Source of the DNA: Thioalkalivibrio sp. ALJ21
GTDB taxonomy: Bacteria > Pseudomonadota > Gammaproteobacteria > Ectothiorhodospirales > Ectothiorhodospiraceae
DNA length: 64,000 nt
NCBI RefSeq assembly: GCF_000378605.1
Contig: NZ_KB905155.1
Location: forward strand, 124,001-188,000
Reading direction: 5' to 3'
In this document: in pieces, positions 53,680 to 62,317 of the stretch
Position numbering within the stretch: the first letter of the stretch is position 1
Layout of the letters: every line of letters starts with the position of its first letter
Made by a program: the position numbers and the translations under genes
Notes under the pieces: model-generated
Databases searched by the model: none
Told to the model about the DNA's origin: nothing
The model's input: the letters and a program-made list of their open reading frames with translations, nothing else

Positions 53680-54846
53680 ATGGAATCGCCGCAGAAACTG
53701 ATCCCGGGATACGCCAACGCCAAGGCGACGCGCCGGTATGCGGAGCACTACATCGCCGAGGGCAAGGCCGCCGAGGGCCACTACAGCGAGTTCTCGCGCG
53801 CCAAGATGCGCCTGTCCAGCCTGGGCATTGGCACCTTCGGCGGCGCCGCCACGGCCGAGGTGGATGCCGCGATCTCCGCGATCGTCGCCCGCGGGCTGAC
53901 CGAGGGTATCAATGTTGTCGACACCGGTGCCCACTACCGCTACGGGCGTTCGCTGGCGGCCGTAGGCGCAGGCGTGCGCACGGCCCTGGAGGCCGGGGTC
54001 CCGCGCGAGGCGATGTTCCTGATCTCCAAGGGTGGATTCCTGACGCTGCGCGGCGGGCCACCGGAGGACATGGACGCCTGGTTCCAGCGGGAGATCGTGT
54101 CCCAGGGCATGGGCACTCGGGACGATCTGGCCAAGGGCGCGCACCTGCTGACGCCGGAATACATCCACTATCAGATGGAGCTGTCGCGCTCGCTGATGGG
54201 GGTCGAGACGCTGGATGCCTTCGTCATCGACCAGCCCGAGGTCCATATCCACGAGATCGGCAAAGAGCCGACCAACCGTAAGCTGGAGCCGGTGTTCGAG
54301 ATGCTGGAGCGCGCGGCGCGGGACAAGAAGATCCGTGCCTATGGAATCTCCACGTTCGAGGGCTTCCGTGAGGAGACCGACGCCGCCGTGTTCCAGTCGC
54401 TGACCTCCATGCAGGGACTGGCCGAACGTGCGGCCCAGACCGTGACCGGCGATGACCACGCCCGGCACCACTTCAAGATCGGGATGCTCCCGTTCAACCA
54501 GGTGATGCTGGAAGGCTTTACCCGCTTCAACACCGCGACCGGGCAGGGCAATGTGGCCAGCCCGCTGCAGGCCGCACACCAGCTGGAGGTGTACATGTTC
54601 GCCTCCCACTCCATGTTGAAGGGACACCTCGCCCAGCAGTCGGTGGAGGTGGTCGAGCAGCAGCTGGCGAACCTGGCCAACCCGGCGCAGCGCGCGATGC
54701 AGTTCAACCGCTCCACGCCGGGGTTGGGCACCTCCCTGGTGGGCATGAGCACGCCGGAGCACCTGGACGACATGCTGGCGGTGATGCGCGAACCGCTGCT
54801 GGAGAAAAAGGCCTACCTCGGGATGTTCAAGAAGGCCGAGGAGTAA
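53680..54846 (+). CDS. aldo/keto reductase-fold protein with altered catalytic histidine
   Basis: A 388-residue protein. The AKR barrel shows LGIGTFGGAATAEVDAAISAIV, catalytic-type Asp and Tyr in NVVDTGAHYRYGRSLAAVG and Lys in FLISKGGFLT. The third-strand motif, LHNPE in relatives, reads VIDQPEVH, so the catalytic His is replaced by Asp. An unusual insert (MGTRDDLAKGAHLLTPEYIHYQ) precedes it. An AGGAGA site precedes the ATG at 53680; an in-frame upstream extension lacks a site. It is possibly not a classical reductase. Confidence 0.75.
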   Translation: MESPQKLIPGYANAKATRRYAEHYIAEGKAAEGHYSEFSRAKMRLSSLGIGTFGGAATAEVDAAISAIVARGLTEGINVVDTGAHYRYGRSLAAVGAGVRTALEAGVPREAMFLISKGGFLTLRGGPPEDMDAWFQREIVSQGMGTRDDLAKGAHLLTPEYIHYQMELSRSLMGVETLDAFVIDQPEVHIHEIGKEPTNRKLEPVFEMLERAARDKKIRAYGISTFEGFREETDAAVFQSLTSMQGLAERAAQTVTGDDHARHHFKIGMLPFNQVMLEGFTRFNTATGQGNVASPLQAAHQLEVYMFASHSMLKGHLAQQSVEVVEQQLANLANPAQRAMQFNRSTPGLGTSLVGMSTPEHLDDMLAVMREPLLEKKAYLGMFKKAEE

Positions 54847-54867
54847 GCCGGAGTCTGGTCTTCCCCT

Positions 54868-54946
54868 TGTGGGAGCGTGCTTGCACGCGAAGCCCCTGCC
54901 AAAGCCGGATGCAGGCAGGGGCTTCGCCGGCAAGCCGGCTCCCACA
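54868..54946. repeat. REP/BIME-like inverted pair
   Basis: GTGGGAGCGTGCTTGC...GAAGCCCCTGCC at 54869-54900 faces its complement at 54914-54945 with a 13-base spacer. The sequence closely resembles the Pseudomonas REP consensus (GTGGGAGCGGGCTTGCCCGCGAAG). It sits 22 bases after the stop of the AKR gene and may stabilise or end the transcript. REP copies are usually moved by TnpA-REP transposases; none is in the window. Confidence 0.85.
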
Positions 54947-54999
54947 CACAGGGTCCCGGGCTCCGGCTGCAATAGCGAATTCATGCACAAGGGTATGTC

Positions 55000-56589
55000 A
55001 TGCAGGTTGATCTGAAGGCCCTCGAATTCCCCGCGATCCAGCGTTTGCTGGAGCGCCTGACCGCGACACCCTACGGTGCGGACGCCGCGCGCGGGCTGGA
55101 GCCGGCACCGAATCTGGATGCCGCGCGCGCACTACAGACCGCGGTGACGGTCGCGCGTCAGCGTCTGGATGCTGGCACCCTGCCGCGTCTGGGGCAGCTG
55201 CCGGATGTGCGCGCGGCGCTGCGCCAGGCGTCCAACCCCGGGGCCGCGCTGCCGGTGCAGGCCCTGCACAACCTCCAGACAATCATGCGTCAGGCCCGCG
55301 AGCTGGCGGATCAACTGGCGGACACTCCCGAGATCTATCCGGCGGACCTGAACAAGCTGTATCCGCCGGAGGCGCTGGAAGAGCGCCTGTCGGCGTGCCT
55401 GAACCCCGGCGGGTCGCTGCGCGAGGACGCGAGCCCCGCGCTGGTCGAGGCCTTCGAGCAGCGCGGACGCCTGCGCGACGAGGTCGAGGCAGTGGTGAAA
55501 AAGCGTCTGGCGGCCTCCGATGTTGCGCAAAAGGGCGAGGACGCGCTGAAGGTGCAGTGGCACCAGGAGCGCGCGGTGATGGTGCTGCGTGGCGAGGCGG
55601 CCAACGCGGTCAAGGGCGTGCGTCGCGGCACCGCGATGGGCGGGCGCGACCAGATCGTCGAGCCGATCGAGGCGGTACCGCTGAACAATCAGCTGGATAC
55701 GGTCAATAGCCAGATCAACACCGAGCAGCAGCGCCTGTTGCGCGAGCTGACGGACGTGGTGCGCCAGTATGGAGAGCCGCTGGAACTGATGCTGACCGCG
55801 TTGACCTGGATCGACCTGGCATCCGCCGCCGCGCAGCTATCCGCACAGATGAATGCCCATGCCCCGCGGCTGGAGGCGGAGGCCGGGGTGGAACTGATCG
55901 AGGCCTACCACCCGCTGCTGCTGTTGCAGTTTGCCGAGGGCAACGGGCCGCAGCCGGTGCCGCTGTCGATTCGGCTGGATGGCGAGCAGCCGCTGTTGCT
56001 GATTACCGGGCCGAACACCGGCGGCAAGACGGTCGCGCTGAAGACGCTCGGGTTGCTGGTCACCATGGCCTGGTGCGGGCTGCATATCCCGGCCGAGCAG
56101 GATTGCCGCATCGGGCGCTTCGACCAGGTGATGGTCGATGTCGGCGACAACCAGAGCCTGTTCCACCACCTGTCGACGTTTGCCGGGCATGTGGAGGTCC
56201 TGAAGCGCATCCTCGACCATGCCGGGCCGGAGAGCCTGATCCTGCTGGACGAGCTGGGTACGGGCACCGACCCGGACGAGGGCGCGGCGCTGGCAATGGC
56301 GATGCTGGACGAACTGCGTGCGCGCGGCACGCGCGGGATTGTGAACACGCACCTCGCGCCCCTGAAGGACTACGCCGCCCAGCATGGGGGCATCGTGAAC
56401 GCCTCGATGCAGTTCGATGCCGAGACGCTGTCCCCGACCTACCGGTTGCTGATCGGCGAGCCGGGCGTCTCGTTCGGCCTTACGATTGCCGAGAAGAACG
56501 GGCTGCCGGCCCAGCTGGTTGCCCGCGCGCGCGAGCATTTCGCCGAACTCCCCACCGCCCAGGCCGGGGGCGATACCGGCAAGGCCTGA
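55000..56589 (+). CDS. MutS2-like ATPase without Smr domain
   Basis: A 529-residue protein. A helical MutS core domain leads to an ABC-type ATPase with Walker A GPNTGGKTVALKT (about residues 337-349), Q/signature region QSLFHHLSTFAGHVEVL and Walker B ESLILLDELGTGTDPDEGAALA, all in MutS2 form. Full MutS2 has ~780 residues with a KOW linker and a C-terminal Smr nuclease domain; both are missing. The stop is followed at once by a convergent gene, with no leftover Smr coding sequence, so this is a natural short form and not a frameshift. It may act in recombination or ribosome rescue without nuclease. Confidence 0.85.
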   Translation: MQVDLKALEFPAIQRLLERLTATPYGADAARGLEPAPNLDAARALQTAVTVARQRLDAGTLPRLGQLPDVRAALRQASNPGAALPVQALHNLQTIMRQARELADQLADTPEIYPADLNKLYPPEALEERLSACLNPGGSLREDASPALVEAFEQRGRLRDEVEAVVKKRLAASDVAQKGEDALKVQWHQERAVMVLRGEAANAVKGVRRGTAMGGRDQIVEPIEAVPLNNQLDTVNSQINTEQQRLLRELTDVVRQYGEPLELMLTALTWIDLASAAAQLSAQMNAHAPRLEAEAGVELIEAYHPLLLLQFAEGNGPQPVPLSIRLDGEQPLLLITGPNTGGKTVALKTLGLLVTMAWCGLHIPAEQDCRIGRFDQVMVDVGDNQSLFHHLSTFAGHVEVLKRILDHAGPESLILLDELGTGTDPDEGAALAMAMLDELRARGTRGIVNTHLAPLKDYAAQHGGIVNASMQFDAETLSPTYRLLIGEPGVSFGLTIAEKNGLPAQLVARAREHFAELPTAQAGGDTGKA

Positions 56590-56604
56590 GCCCCGAGCGA
56601 GGCG

Positions 56605-57174
56605 TTACCACATGAGGTCGTCGGGGACGACGTAGTCCTTGTACGGGTCGTCGGGATCGGGCTCGGAACTGCCGCTTTCCTCGGCCGGGATAACCAGCGG
56701 CCATTCGGCATCACGCTCGCGGATCTTGTCCGCGATGTCGCGCGGGATTACACGGAAACCCTTGCTCGGGTGCAGCTCCAGGCCGGCCAGCGCCGCGCGG
56801 CCGTCGACCAGGCGCTTGCGGGTGTCCTCGGTCACCGGCAGGTGGCGGACCTGCCCGTCGAACTGGAAGTGGTAGTCGATGGCGGCGTCGCCGGTGGGGA
56901 TCGGGGCCAGGTGCTGGTTCACCAGTTCGCGAATCTGCGCTCGGCGCGCGCGGCGTTCGGCCTTTTCCTGTCGTTCTTGGTTCTTCTCCCGCGAGCGCTG
57001 GGCCTGCTCGGCCTGGCGGGCCGCGGCGGCGCTGGCCTCGGCGTCGGCGGGCTTGCCCTTTTTCTTTTTCGGTTGAGTCTTCTGGGCCTTGTGCTTCTGG
57101 CTCTTGGCCTTGCGCACCTGTTTTTCGTCCACCAGCCCGGCCTTCAGGAGCTGGTTGCGCAGATCGTCCGACAT
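56605..57174 (-). CDS. DUF2058 family protein (YaiL-like)
   Basis: A 189-residue protein with a highly basic N-terminal half (LRNQLLKAGLVDEKQVRKAKSQKHK, then QPKKKKGKPAD) and a coiled-coil ER-rich stretch, followed by a compact domain (IDYHFQFDGQVRHLPVTED) and an acidic end. The family is called a nucleoprotein/polynucleotide-associated protein, and the N-terminus looks nucleic-acid-binding. It ends 16 bases from the convergent MutS2-like gene. Confidence 0.85.
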   Translation of the reverse strand: MSDDLRNQLLKAGLVDEKQVRKAKSQKHKAQKTQPKKKKGKPADAEASAAAARQAEQAQRSREKNQERQEKAERRARRAQIRELVNQHLAPIPTGDAAIDYHFQFDGQVRHLPVTEDTRKRLVDGRAALAGLELHPSKGFRVIPRDIADKIRERDAEWPLVIPAEESGSSEPDPDDPYKDYVVPDDLMW

Positions 57175-57221
57175 GCCACTTGCCTGTAGAAAATGTGCCG
57201 GGAGGATATCCCGAACACCGG

Positions 57222-57707
57222 CTATGTGCAGCCGGCTTGTGTGAGTTCGGGTATTCCGTCCCGGATCTCGGCCACCGGCAGGGCCGGGAACAGAAGCCGC
57301 AGACGCCGCGTGAGATCGGGGGGTGCAGCGGGATTGCCCAGCGTCCGGGCGTGCTGACACAGCCGCATCGCAGCCGTGCGCTCGCAGGCGATCTCCAGCC
57401 CTTTCACGGCGTCGTACAGCGCTTGACGTTGTCGCTCATCGGGACCGTTGGGCTTGAGTCGGCGGCGCAGGGCGCGCACGCGCGAGGTGGTTCGCGCGCG
57501 CCAGCTCGCGGTGGCCTGCATCAGCGCCTCCCAGTCGTGTGTGTGTACGCCCCCTGGGTACCACAGGGCGAACAGGGCGAGGATGACGTCGACGTCATGG
57601 CGGTCCTGCCAGTGCAGCAGGCGTTCCCGGCCAGGTGCACTGGCCCAGGTCCGCAGCGCGAAATCCCAGAAGCTGTCGAAGTCGTGTGGCCGGGCGGCCT
57701 CAGGCAC
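57222..57707 (-). CDS. TIGR02444 family protein
   Basis: A 161-residue, Arg- and Trp-rich helical protein (WDFALRTWASAPGRERLLHWQDRHDVDVILALFALW). This N-terminal pattern, including LLHWQD and DVNLLLFALW-like segments, is the TIGR02444 hallmark; function unknown. Its start overlaps the end of fnr by 8 bases, so the two are translationally coupled. Confidence 0.75.
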   Translation of the reverse strand: MPEAARPHDFDSFWDFALRTWASAPGRERLLHWQDRHDVDVILALFALWYPGGVHTHDWEALMQATASWRARTTSRVRALRRRLKPNGPDERQRQALYDAVKGLEIACERTAAMRLCQHARTLGNPAAPPDLTRRLRLLFPALPVAEIRDGIPELTQAGCT

Positions 57708-58431
57708 TGCTGGCGGCGGGCGTCAAGGTCACGCCGGCGGTACTGCGCAGGCTCGCCGGTTCGAGGATCTCGAGATCCCGGGTGTGCAGGCTGATCACGC
57801 CCTGGTTACGCAGCTGTGTGAACAGGCGGCTAATGGTCTCCTGGGTCAGCCCCAGGTGGTTCGCGATGTCGGCGCGCGACATCGGGAGGTAGAAGCGCTC
57901 GGGAGACAGGCCCCGTGCACGATGCCGCTCGGACAGGGTGACGAGGAACGTGGCCAGTCGCTGCTCCGCCGTGCGCTGCCCGAGCAGGGCATGCAGGCTT
58001 TCGTCCTGAGCCAGCCCCTGGCTCATCACGTTCATCATGTGCTGGCGGAATGTCGGAAGCCTGCCGGCGAGGTCGTCCACATGGGTGTACGGCACCGCGC
58101 AGACACTGGTGGACTCCAGGGCGACGGCGCTGACCGGATGTTTCCTGGAGTGGATTGCATCCAGCCCCAGGAGATCGCCGGCGAGGGCGAAGCCGGTGAT
58201 CTGCTCGGTACCGTCGTCACCGATCAGAACGGTCTTTAACGCCCCGGTGCGCACGGCAAACAGAGTGTCGAAGCGCTCGCCCATGCCGAACAGCAACGCC
58301 CCCTTTTCGATCGGACGGCGTTGCTGAACGATCTCGTCGAGTTGCCAGAGTTCGTTTTGTGGCAGCCCCATCGGCAGGCAGAGCTGGCGCAGGGTGCAGT
58401 GTTCGCAGGCTTGGGTCGGGCGCAGTGTCAT
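57700..58431 (-). CDS. fnr: FNR-type oxygen-sensing transcription regulator
   Basis: A 243-residue Crp/Fnr protein. Cys9, Cys12 and Cys18 (CEHCTLRQLC) plus Cys111 (TSVCAVPY) match the four [4Fe-4S] ligands of E. coli FNR; the distance from the first to the last (102 residues) is the same. The cNMP-like barrel is followed by the recognition helix in LGLTQETISRLFTQLRNQGVI, with the E-x2-S-R pattern that reads TTGAT-N4-ATCAA sites. It controls the switch to anaerobic or microaerobic life. It is coupled to the TIGR02444 gene. Confidence 0.93.
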   Translation of the reverse strand: MTLRPTQACEHCTLRQLCLPMGLPQNELWQLDEIVQQRRPIEKGALLFGMGERFDTLFAVRTGALKTVLIGDDGTEQITGFALAGDLLGLDAIHSRKHPVSAVALESTSVCAVPYTHVDDLAGRLPTFRQHMMNVMSQGLAQDESLHALLGQRTAEQRLATFLVTLSERHRARGLSPERFYLPMSRADIANHLGLTQETISRLFTQLRNQGVISLHTRDLEILEPASLRSTAGVTLTPAASSA

Positions 58432-58635
58432 GTGCTCAGGTTAGCGGTTTTGCCGTCGGTGAGGGAAGGCTTGTGCTTCCCTCGATGGAGGTTGCCCGTA
58501 TGAGGAATTCCGTTATTGTGAGTGTGGAACCTTTTGGGGTGGCAGGGATCAGCCAATTCAGAGGCTTGCGACGAAGCGAGTGCGATATTTAGACTCTGTT
58601 TAATATAGCAGAGGATTCGCAGGGGAAGGGACGCA

Positions 58636-59874
58636 ATGATCGAACGGATGCTGAACGAATACATGCGCCATGGCACGCTGATCCTGCGCGAGCCGGACGG
58701 CAGTGAGCGCCGTTTCGGGCAGGGGGCACCCGAGATTACGCTGCAGGTTCATGATCGGGCGGCTCTGAAGCGTATCGCGCGCGACCCCGGATTCCAGCTA
58801 GGCGAGACCTACATGGACGGGCTCTGGTCGCCGGGACCCGAGGGCATCCGGGTCTTTCTGGACGTGGCCATGCGCAACTTTGCGCCCAGGTTCCAGCGCC
58901 GAGTGCATCCGCTGGTGTGCATGTTTCGTGCGATCCTCGAGCAGGGCAACCGCATCGCGCGCAGCTACCAGAACATCTCGCATCATTACGACGTGGACGA
59001 GTGGCTGTTCCGCCGTTTTCTCGACGAGGGCATGTTCTACAGCTGCGCCTATTTCGAGCGACCGGACATGACCCTGGAGGAGGCCCAGCAGGCCAAGTGC
59101 GCGATGTTGCGCAAGAAGCTGGTGCTGGAGCCCGGCCAGCGGGTGCTGGATATCGGCTGCGGCTGGGGCGGGCTGGCCTTTCACCTGGCCGAGAACGCCG
59201 ATGTCCAGGTGGACGGAATTACCCTGTCGCGGGAGCAGCTGCGAGTGGCCCAGGCGGAGGCGAAGCGCCGCGGCCTGGACGATCGCGTGCGCTTTTTCTA
59301 TCAGGACTACCGCGAACACGACGACCAGTACGACCGGGTCGTCAGTGTCGGCATGTTCGAGCATGTCGGTGTGCCCAATTACGGCACCTTCTTCCAGCGC
59401 GTGAACGATCTGCTCAAGGACGATGGCGTGGCGGTCCTGCACACGATTGGCCGCCAGGGGCCTCCGGGCACCACCAACCCCTGGCTGAGCAAGTACATCT
59501 TCCCTGGCGGTTACACCCCGGCACTGTCCGAGGTGATGGAGGCACTGGAGCCGACTCCGCTGCATACCACCGATATCGAGTTCTGGAGGCTGCACTATGC
59601 GGAGACGCTCGCCGAGTGGTATCGGCGATTCCAGAACATCCGCGCCGAGGCGGTGGAACATTTCGATGAGCGCTTCTGCCGCATGTGGGAGTTCTATCTG
59701 GCCAGTTGTGAGGCGACCTTCCGCTGGTGGCGTCAGGTGGTCTTCCATATTCAGGTGGCCAAGCAGCAGGATGCCGTGCCGCTGACCCGCGACTATCTGT
59801 ATGCCGACGAGGTGCCCGAGGTGGTTTCGACGCCGCCGGGGGAGGCGGCAGCCCAGGGCCGCAGTGCCGCGTAG
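58636..59874 (+). CDS. cfa: cyclopropane-fatty-acyl-phospholipid synthase
   Basis: A 412-residue SAM enzyme that adds a methylene bridge to cis double bonds of membrane lipids. Seen: the N-terminal lipid-binding region (GETYMDGLWSP), the NISHHYDVDEWLFRRFLDEGMFYSCAYFE catalytic region, motif I VLDIGCGWGGLAFHLAE and the active-site SVGMFEHVGVPNYGTFF. The 204-base upstream region is AT-richer than average and contains a TTTAATATAG run, a plausible promoter that I could not place with certainty. Works on unsaturated chains made through FabA. Confidence 0.92.
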   Translation: MIERMLNEYMRHGTLILREPDGSERRFGQGAPEITLQVHDRAALKRIARDPGFQLGETYMDGLWSPGPEGIRVFLDVAMRNFAPRFQRRVHPLVCMFRAILEQGNRIARSYQNISHHYDVDEWLFRRFLDEGMFYSCAYFERPDMTLEEAQQAKCAMLRKKLVLEPGQRVLDIGCGWGGLAFHLAENADVQVDGITLSREQLRVAQAEAKRRGLDDRVRFFYQDYREHDDQYDRVVSVGMFEHVGVPNYGTFFQRVNDLLKDDGVAVLHTIGRQGPPGTTNPWLSKYIFPGGYTPALSEVMEALEPTPLHTTDIEFWRLHYAETLAEWYRRFQNIRAEAVEHFDERFCRMWEFYLASCEATFRWWRQVVFHIQVAKQQDAVPLTRDYLYADEVPEVVSTPPGEAAAQGRSAA

Positions 59875-59984
59875 GGATCGCGGACTACTTCCTGGTTTTC
59901 TGAGTATTTTTTCCTGACCGGGCACCCGCAACCTCTCTGTTTTCCCTACACTTCACGGAAACGCTGAAGGGGCAGGGACGACGG

Positions 59985-61883
59985 GTGTTTGGCAGGTTTC
60001 GCAAGCGGCAACAGCGGCAGGAGGCCCCCCAGGCCGCCAGTCCGAGCCAGGACCATGTACTGATCGAGGCCGCCGGACGCAGCCGGATCACCGAGGTCGC
60101 GGCGACTGCGCGCAAGGTGCCCTGGTCGCTGAACATGCTGCAGCTGTTGTGGGCGGCCGGCCCGGTGACCTTCCTCGCGATGCAGGGGGGCTACTTCCTG
60201 GGCTTTGGCCACGCCGCCCCGGCCCAGAATTTCATCTTCTTTGCGGTCTACACGCTGCTGTTCGGGGTGATTGGCCTGCTGGCGCGATTCATTGCCGATG
60301 CCACGCGGGGCAAGCGGCAGGAGCGCTCGCGCGATCAGCTGCGCAATACGATCGACCTGTTGCCGGACCTGCTGTTCGTGACGCGCGATTTGGCGATGGC
60401 CGAGATGGCACCGGACATGCGTCGGCGCAAGGCCGCAGAAGTCCTGCTGCACGAGGTGGATATCTCTCCGGAAGGCGTCGCGGTCGCGGTGCGCGAAATG
60501 ACGGGCGATACCAGCCTCGCGGCGGCGGCCGAGCAGATCGAGATCTACCGCCGACTGGGGCTGCGCTCGCGCGTGGCGGACTTGGTGGACGCCACGGCGG
60601 ATGCGCGTCTGGCCGCGCTGGAAAAGCTGCACCACGACGCCTCCGAGCTGGCGGACCCGCTGCGCGACCGGCTGCAGGGCGTCGCGCCGACGCGCGAGGA
60701 TGGCGTCCGGCGAATCGATCAGTTCCTGGACCGCCTGTTTTCGGCCGCCGACTCGGACGACCTGTCGCGCTGCACCCTGGATGATGCGCAGGCGATGTTC
60801 GTGCTGGCCTTCGAGATGGTCAACGGGCGGCAGATCCGGCGGCTGAGTTTCGAATGGTCAGGTGGCTGGCGGCTGGGGCATGCGCTGGACCGGCTCGAGT
60901 ATCAGGGCAACCGCTTCCGTGTCGCCCAGGCCGGCGTGGTCAGTCGCCTGCGCTCGCTCGCGATGTTGCTGGCACAAAGCCCGGCCAGTGGGCTGGATCC
61001 ACAGGTCCTGCGTTCGCCGACCCTGGGGATCGGGCGCGAGGTGCTGGATGCACTTTCCCGGCTGGAACAGTCCCGCCCCCCCGTGACCTCGCCGGAGGGC
61101 CGCTTGCTGGGGCGGGCGCTGCGTCAGGTCGAAGATCTGCGTGCGGCACGGGACCACCTCATGCAGGCCCAGAGCCGCTATACCGCCGCGGTCGAGCGCT
61201 GGGAGGCACTGCGACGCCGGGAGGTCGAGAAGAAGGGGCAGCAAAGCTGGTTCAAGCGCAGCGCGCGCGGTATCCGGGTGAGCGAGGAGGTGATCGAACT
61301 CACGGATGACCAGAAACTGCGCCTGGCCGACCGGTTCTGTGAGTACCTGTCCGAGCTCGGCATCCGGCGTGAAGGCGACCTGTTCTACTTTGGCGGACAC
61401 CTGCTGGATGCGGACACCGCCAAGCGCATCGGCATCCAGCTCGCACTGATTCTCGAGCCTCTGGTCGACCTGACCAACCCGAGTATCCAGCGTGCGATCT
61501 ATGCAAATCCGGCCGCCTATCTCGGGGGGCTGTACGTCGGCATGAATGCGGATGCCAAGGCGGGCCTGGGCTCGGCCATGGTGCGCATGGTGCGCCAGGA
61601 TCTCGGACGTATGGCGGAGTGGCTGGCGCTGCGCCTGACACGCATCTACCACCTGCCCCTGTCCGACTCCATGCGTGATTTCCTGGTACAGCAATATGGT
61701 GCCAATCAGGAGCGCTTGGAGATGCTGGCCGCGCACCCGGTGGAGGAGGGCGCGCAGACGGCACCGGTGGCTTTGCGTGCCGAGCGTTCGCCGGAATTCG
61801 ACGCCATGCTGCAGGACAAGTCCTGGGGTCGGCTGCTCAAGCGCGGTGTGCGTTATGTGCAGGCCGAGGCCCAGCGATCCTGA
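59985..61883 (+). CDS. large membrane-anchored protein of unknown function
   Basis: A 632-residue protein starting at a GTG. A basic, Gln-rich N-terminus leads to two membrane spans (LNMLQLLWAAGPVTFLAMQGGYFLGFG and FIFFAVYTLLFGVIGLLARFIADA), followed by ~530 residues of predicted soluble, largely helical sequence with no motif I recognise. A basic patch (KSWFKRSARGIRV-like, about residue 420) and GLYVGMNADAKAGLGSAMVRMVRQDLGRM stand out. It lies between cfa and the cobalamin riboswitch and has no obvious operon partner. Confidence 0.6.
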   Translation: MFGRFRKRQQRQEAPQAASPSQDHVLIEAAGRSRITEVAATARKVPWSLNMLQLLWAAGPVTFLAMQGGYFLGFGHAAPAQNFIFFAVYTLLFGVIGLLARFIADATRGKRQERSRDQLRNTIDLLPDLLFVTRDLAMAEMAPDMRRRKAAEVLLHEVDISPEGVAVAVREMTGDTSLAAAAEQIEIYRRLGLRSRVADLVDATADARLAALEKLHHDASELADPLRDRLQGVAPTREDGVRRIDQFLDRLFSAADSDDLSRCTLDDAQAMFVLAFEMVNGRQIRRLSFEWSGGWRLGHALDRLEYQGNRFRVAQAGVVSRLRSLAMLLAQSPASGLDPQVLRSPTLGIGREVLDALSRLEQSRPPVTSPEGRLLGRALRQVEDLRAARDHLMQAQSRYTAAVERWEALRRREVEKKGQQSWFKRSARGIRVSEEVIELTDDQKLRLADRFCEYLSELGIRREGDLFYFGGHLLDADTAKRIGIQLALILEPLVDLTNPSIQRAIYANPAAYLGGLYVGMNADAKAGLGSAMVRMVRQDLGRMAEWLALRLTRIYHLPLSDSMRDFLVQQYGANQERLEMLAAHPVEEGAQTAPVALRAERSPEFDAMLQDKSWGRLLKRGVRYVQAEAQRS

Positions 61884-61942
61884 GGCTGCGCGTTTCCGGG
61901 GCTGGTAATTTCTTGACCAACTGTGTAGGCTTTCGTGCGTTT

Positions 61943-62159
61943 TCTGGTGCCCGCTGGCGTGTCGCGTCGGGGGGGTAAACGGGAAGTTCGGTGAGCCCGC
62001 CAAAGGTATCTGGATGCCTGCGGACGAATCCGACGCTGCCCCCGCAACGGTAATCGAGCGAGAGGCCATGATGGCCTCTGATGGTCGCGGCACACGCCAC
62101 TGAACGGAATCGTTCGGGAAGGCGCCGCACCGGAACGCTCGTCAGCCCGGAGACCGGCC
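61943..62159 (+). promoter_or_regulatory. cobalamin (AdoCbl) riboswitch upstream of btuB
   Basis: The classic elements occur in order: GGGAAGTTCGGTG, CTGCCCCCGCAACGGTAATCG, the B12 box GCCACTG...CGGGAAGGC, and GTCAGCCCGGAGACCGGCC. The downstream region contains CGTGTCT (62242-62248) complementary to AGACACG (62305-62311), which overlaps the btuB ribosome binding site CGGGAG. That pairing would block translation when cobalamin is bound. A TTGACC box at 61913-61918 may be the -35 of its promoter. Confidence 0.95.
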
Positions 62160-62317
62160 AGGGAATGATCGCGCGGCATGCGGCGGGCATGCGAGGCGGA
62201 TGATCAGGCCTGGTCGCATAGCGGCTGTGCCGTGTCCCCCTCGTGTCTGTTTCCCCTGTCTGCGTGATCCCGACGAATCAACGGCGTGCGGGCGGCTCGC
62301 CGGGAGACACGGACGAC

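Noticed and set aside
58432-58635. FNR binding site before cfa or fnr
   Set aside because: I looked for TTGAT-N4-ATCAA in this gap and found no acceptable match.
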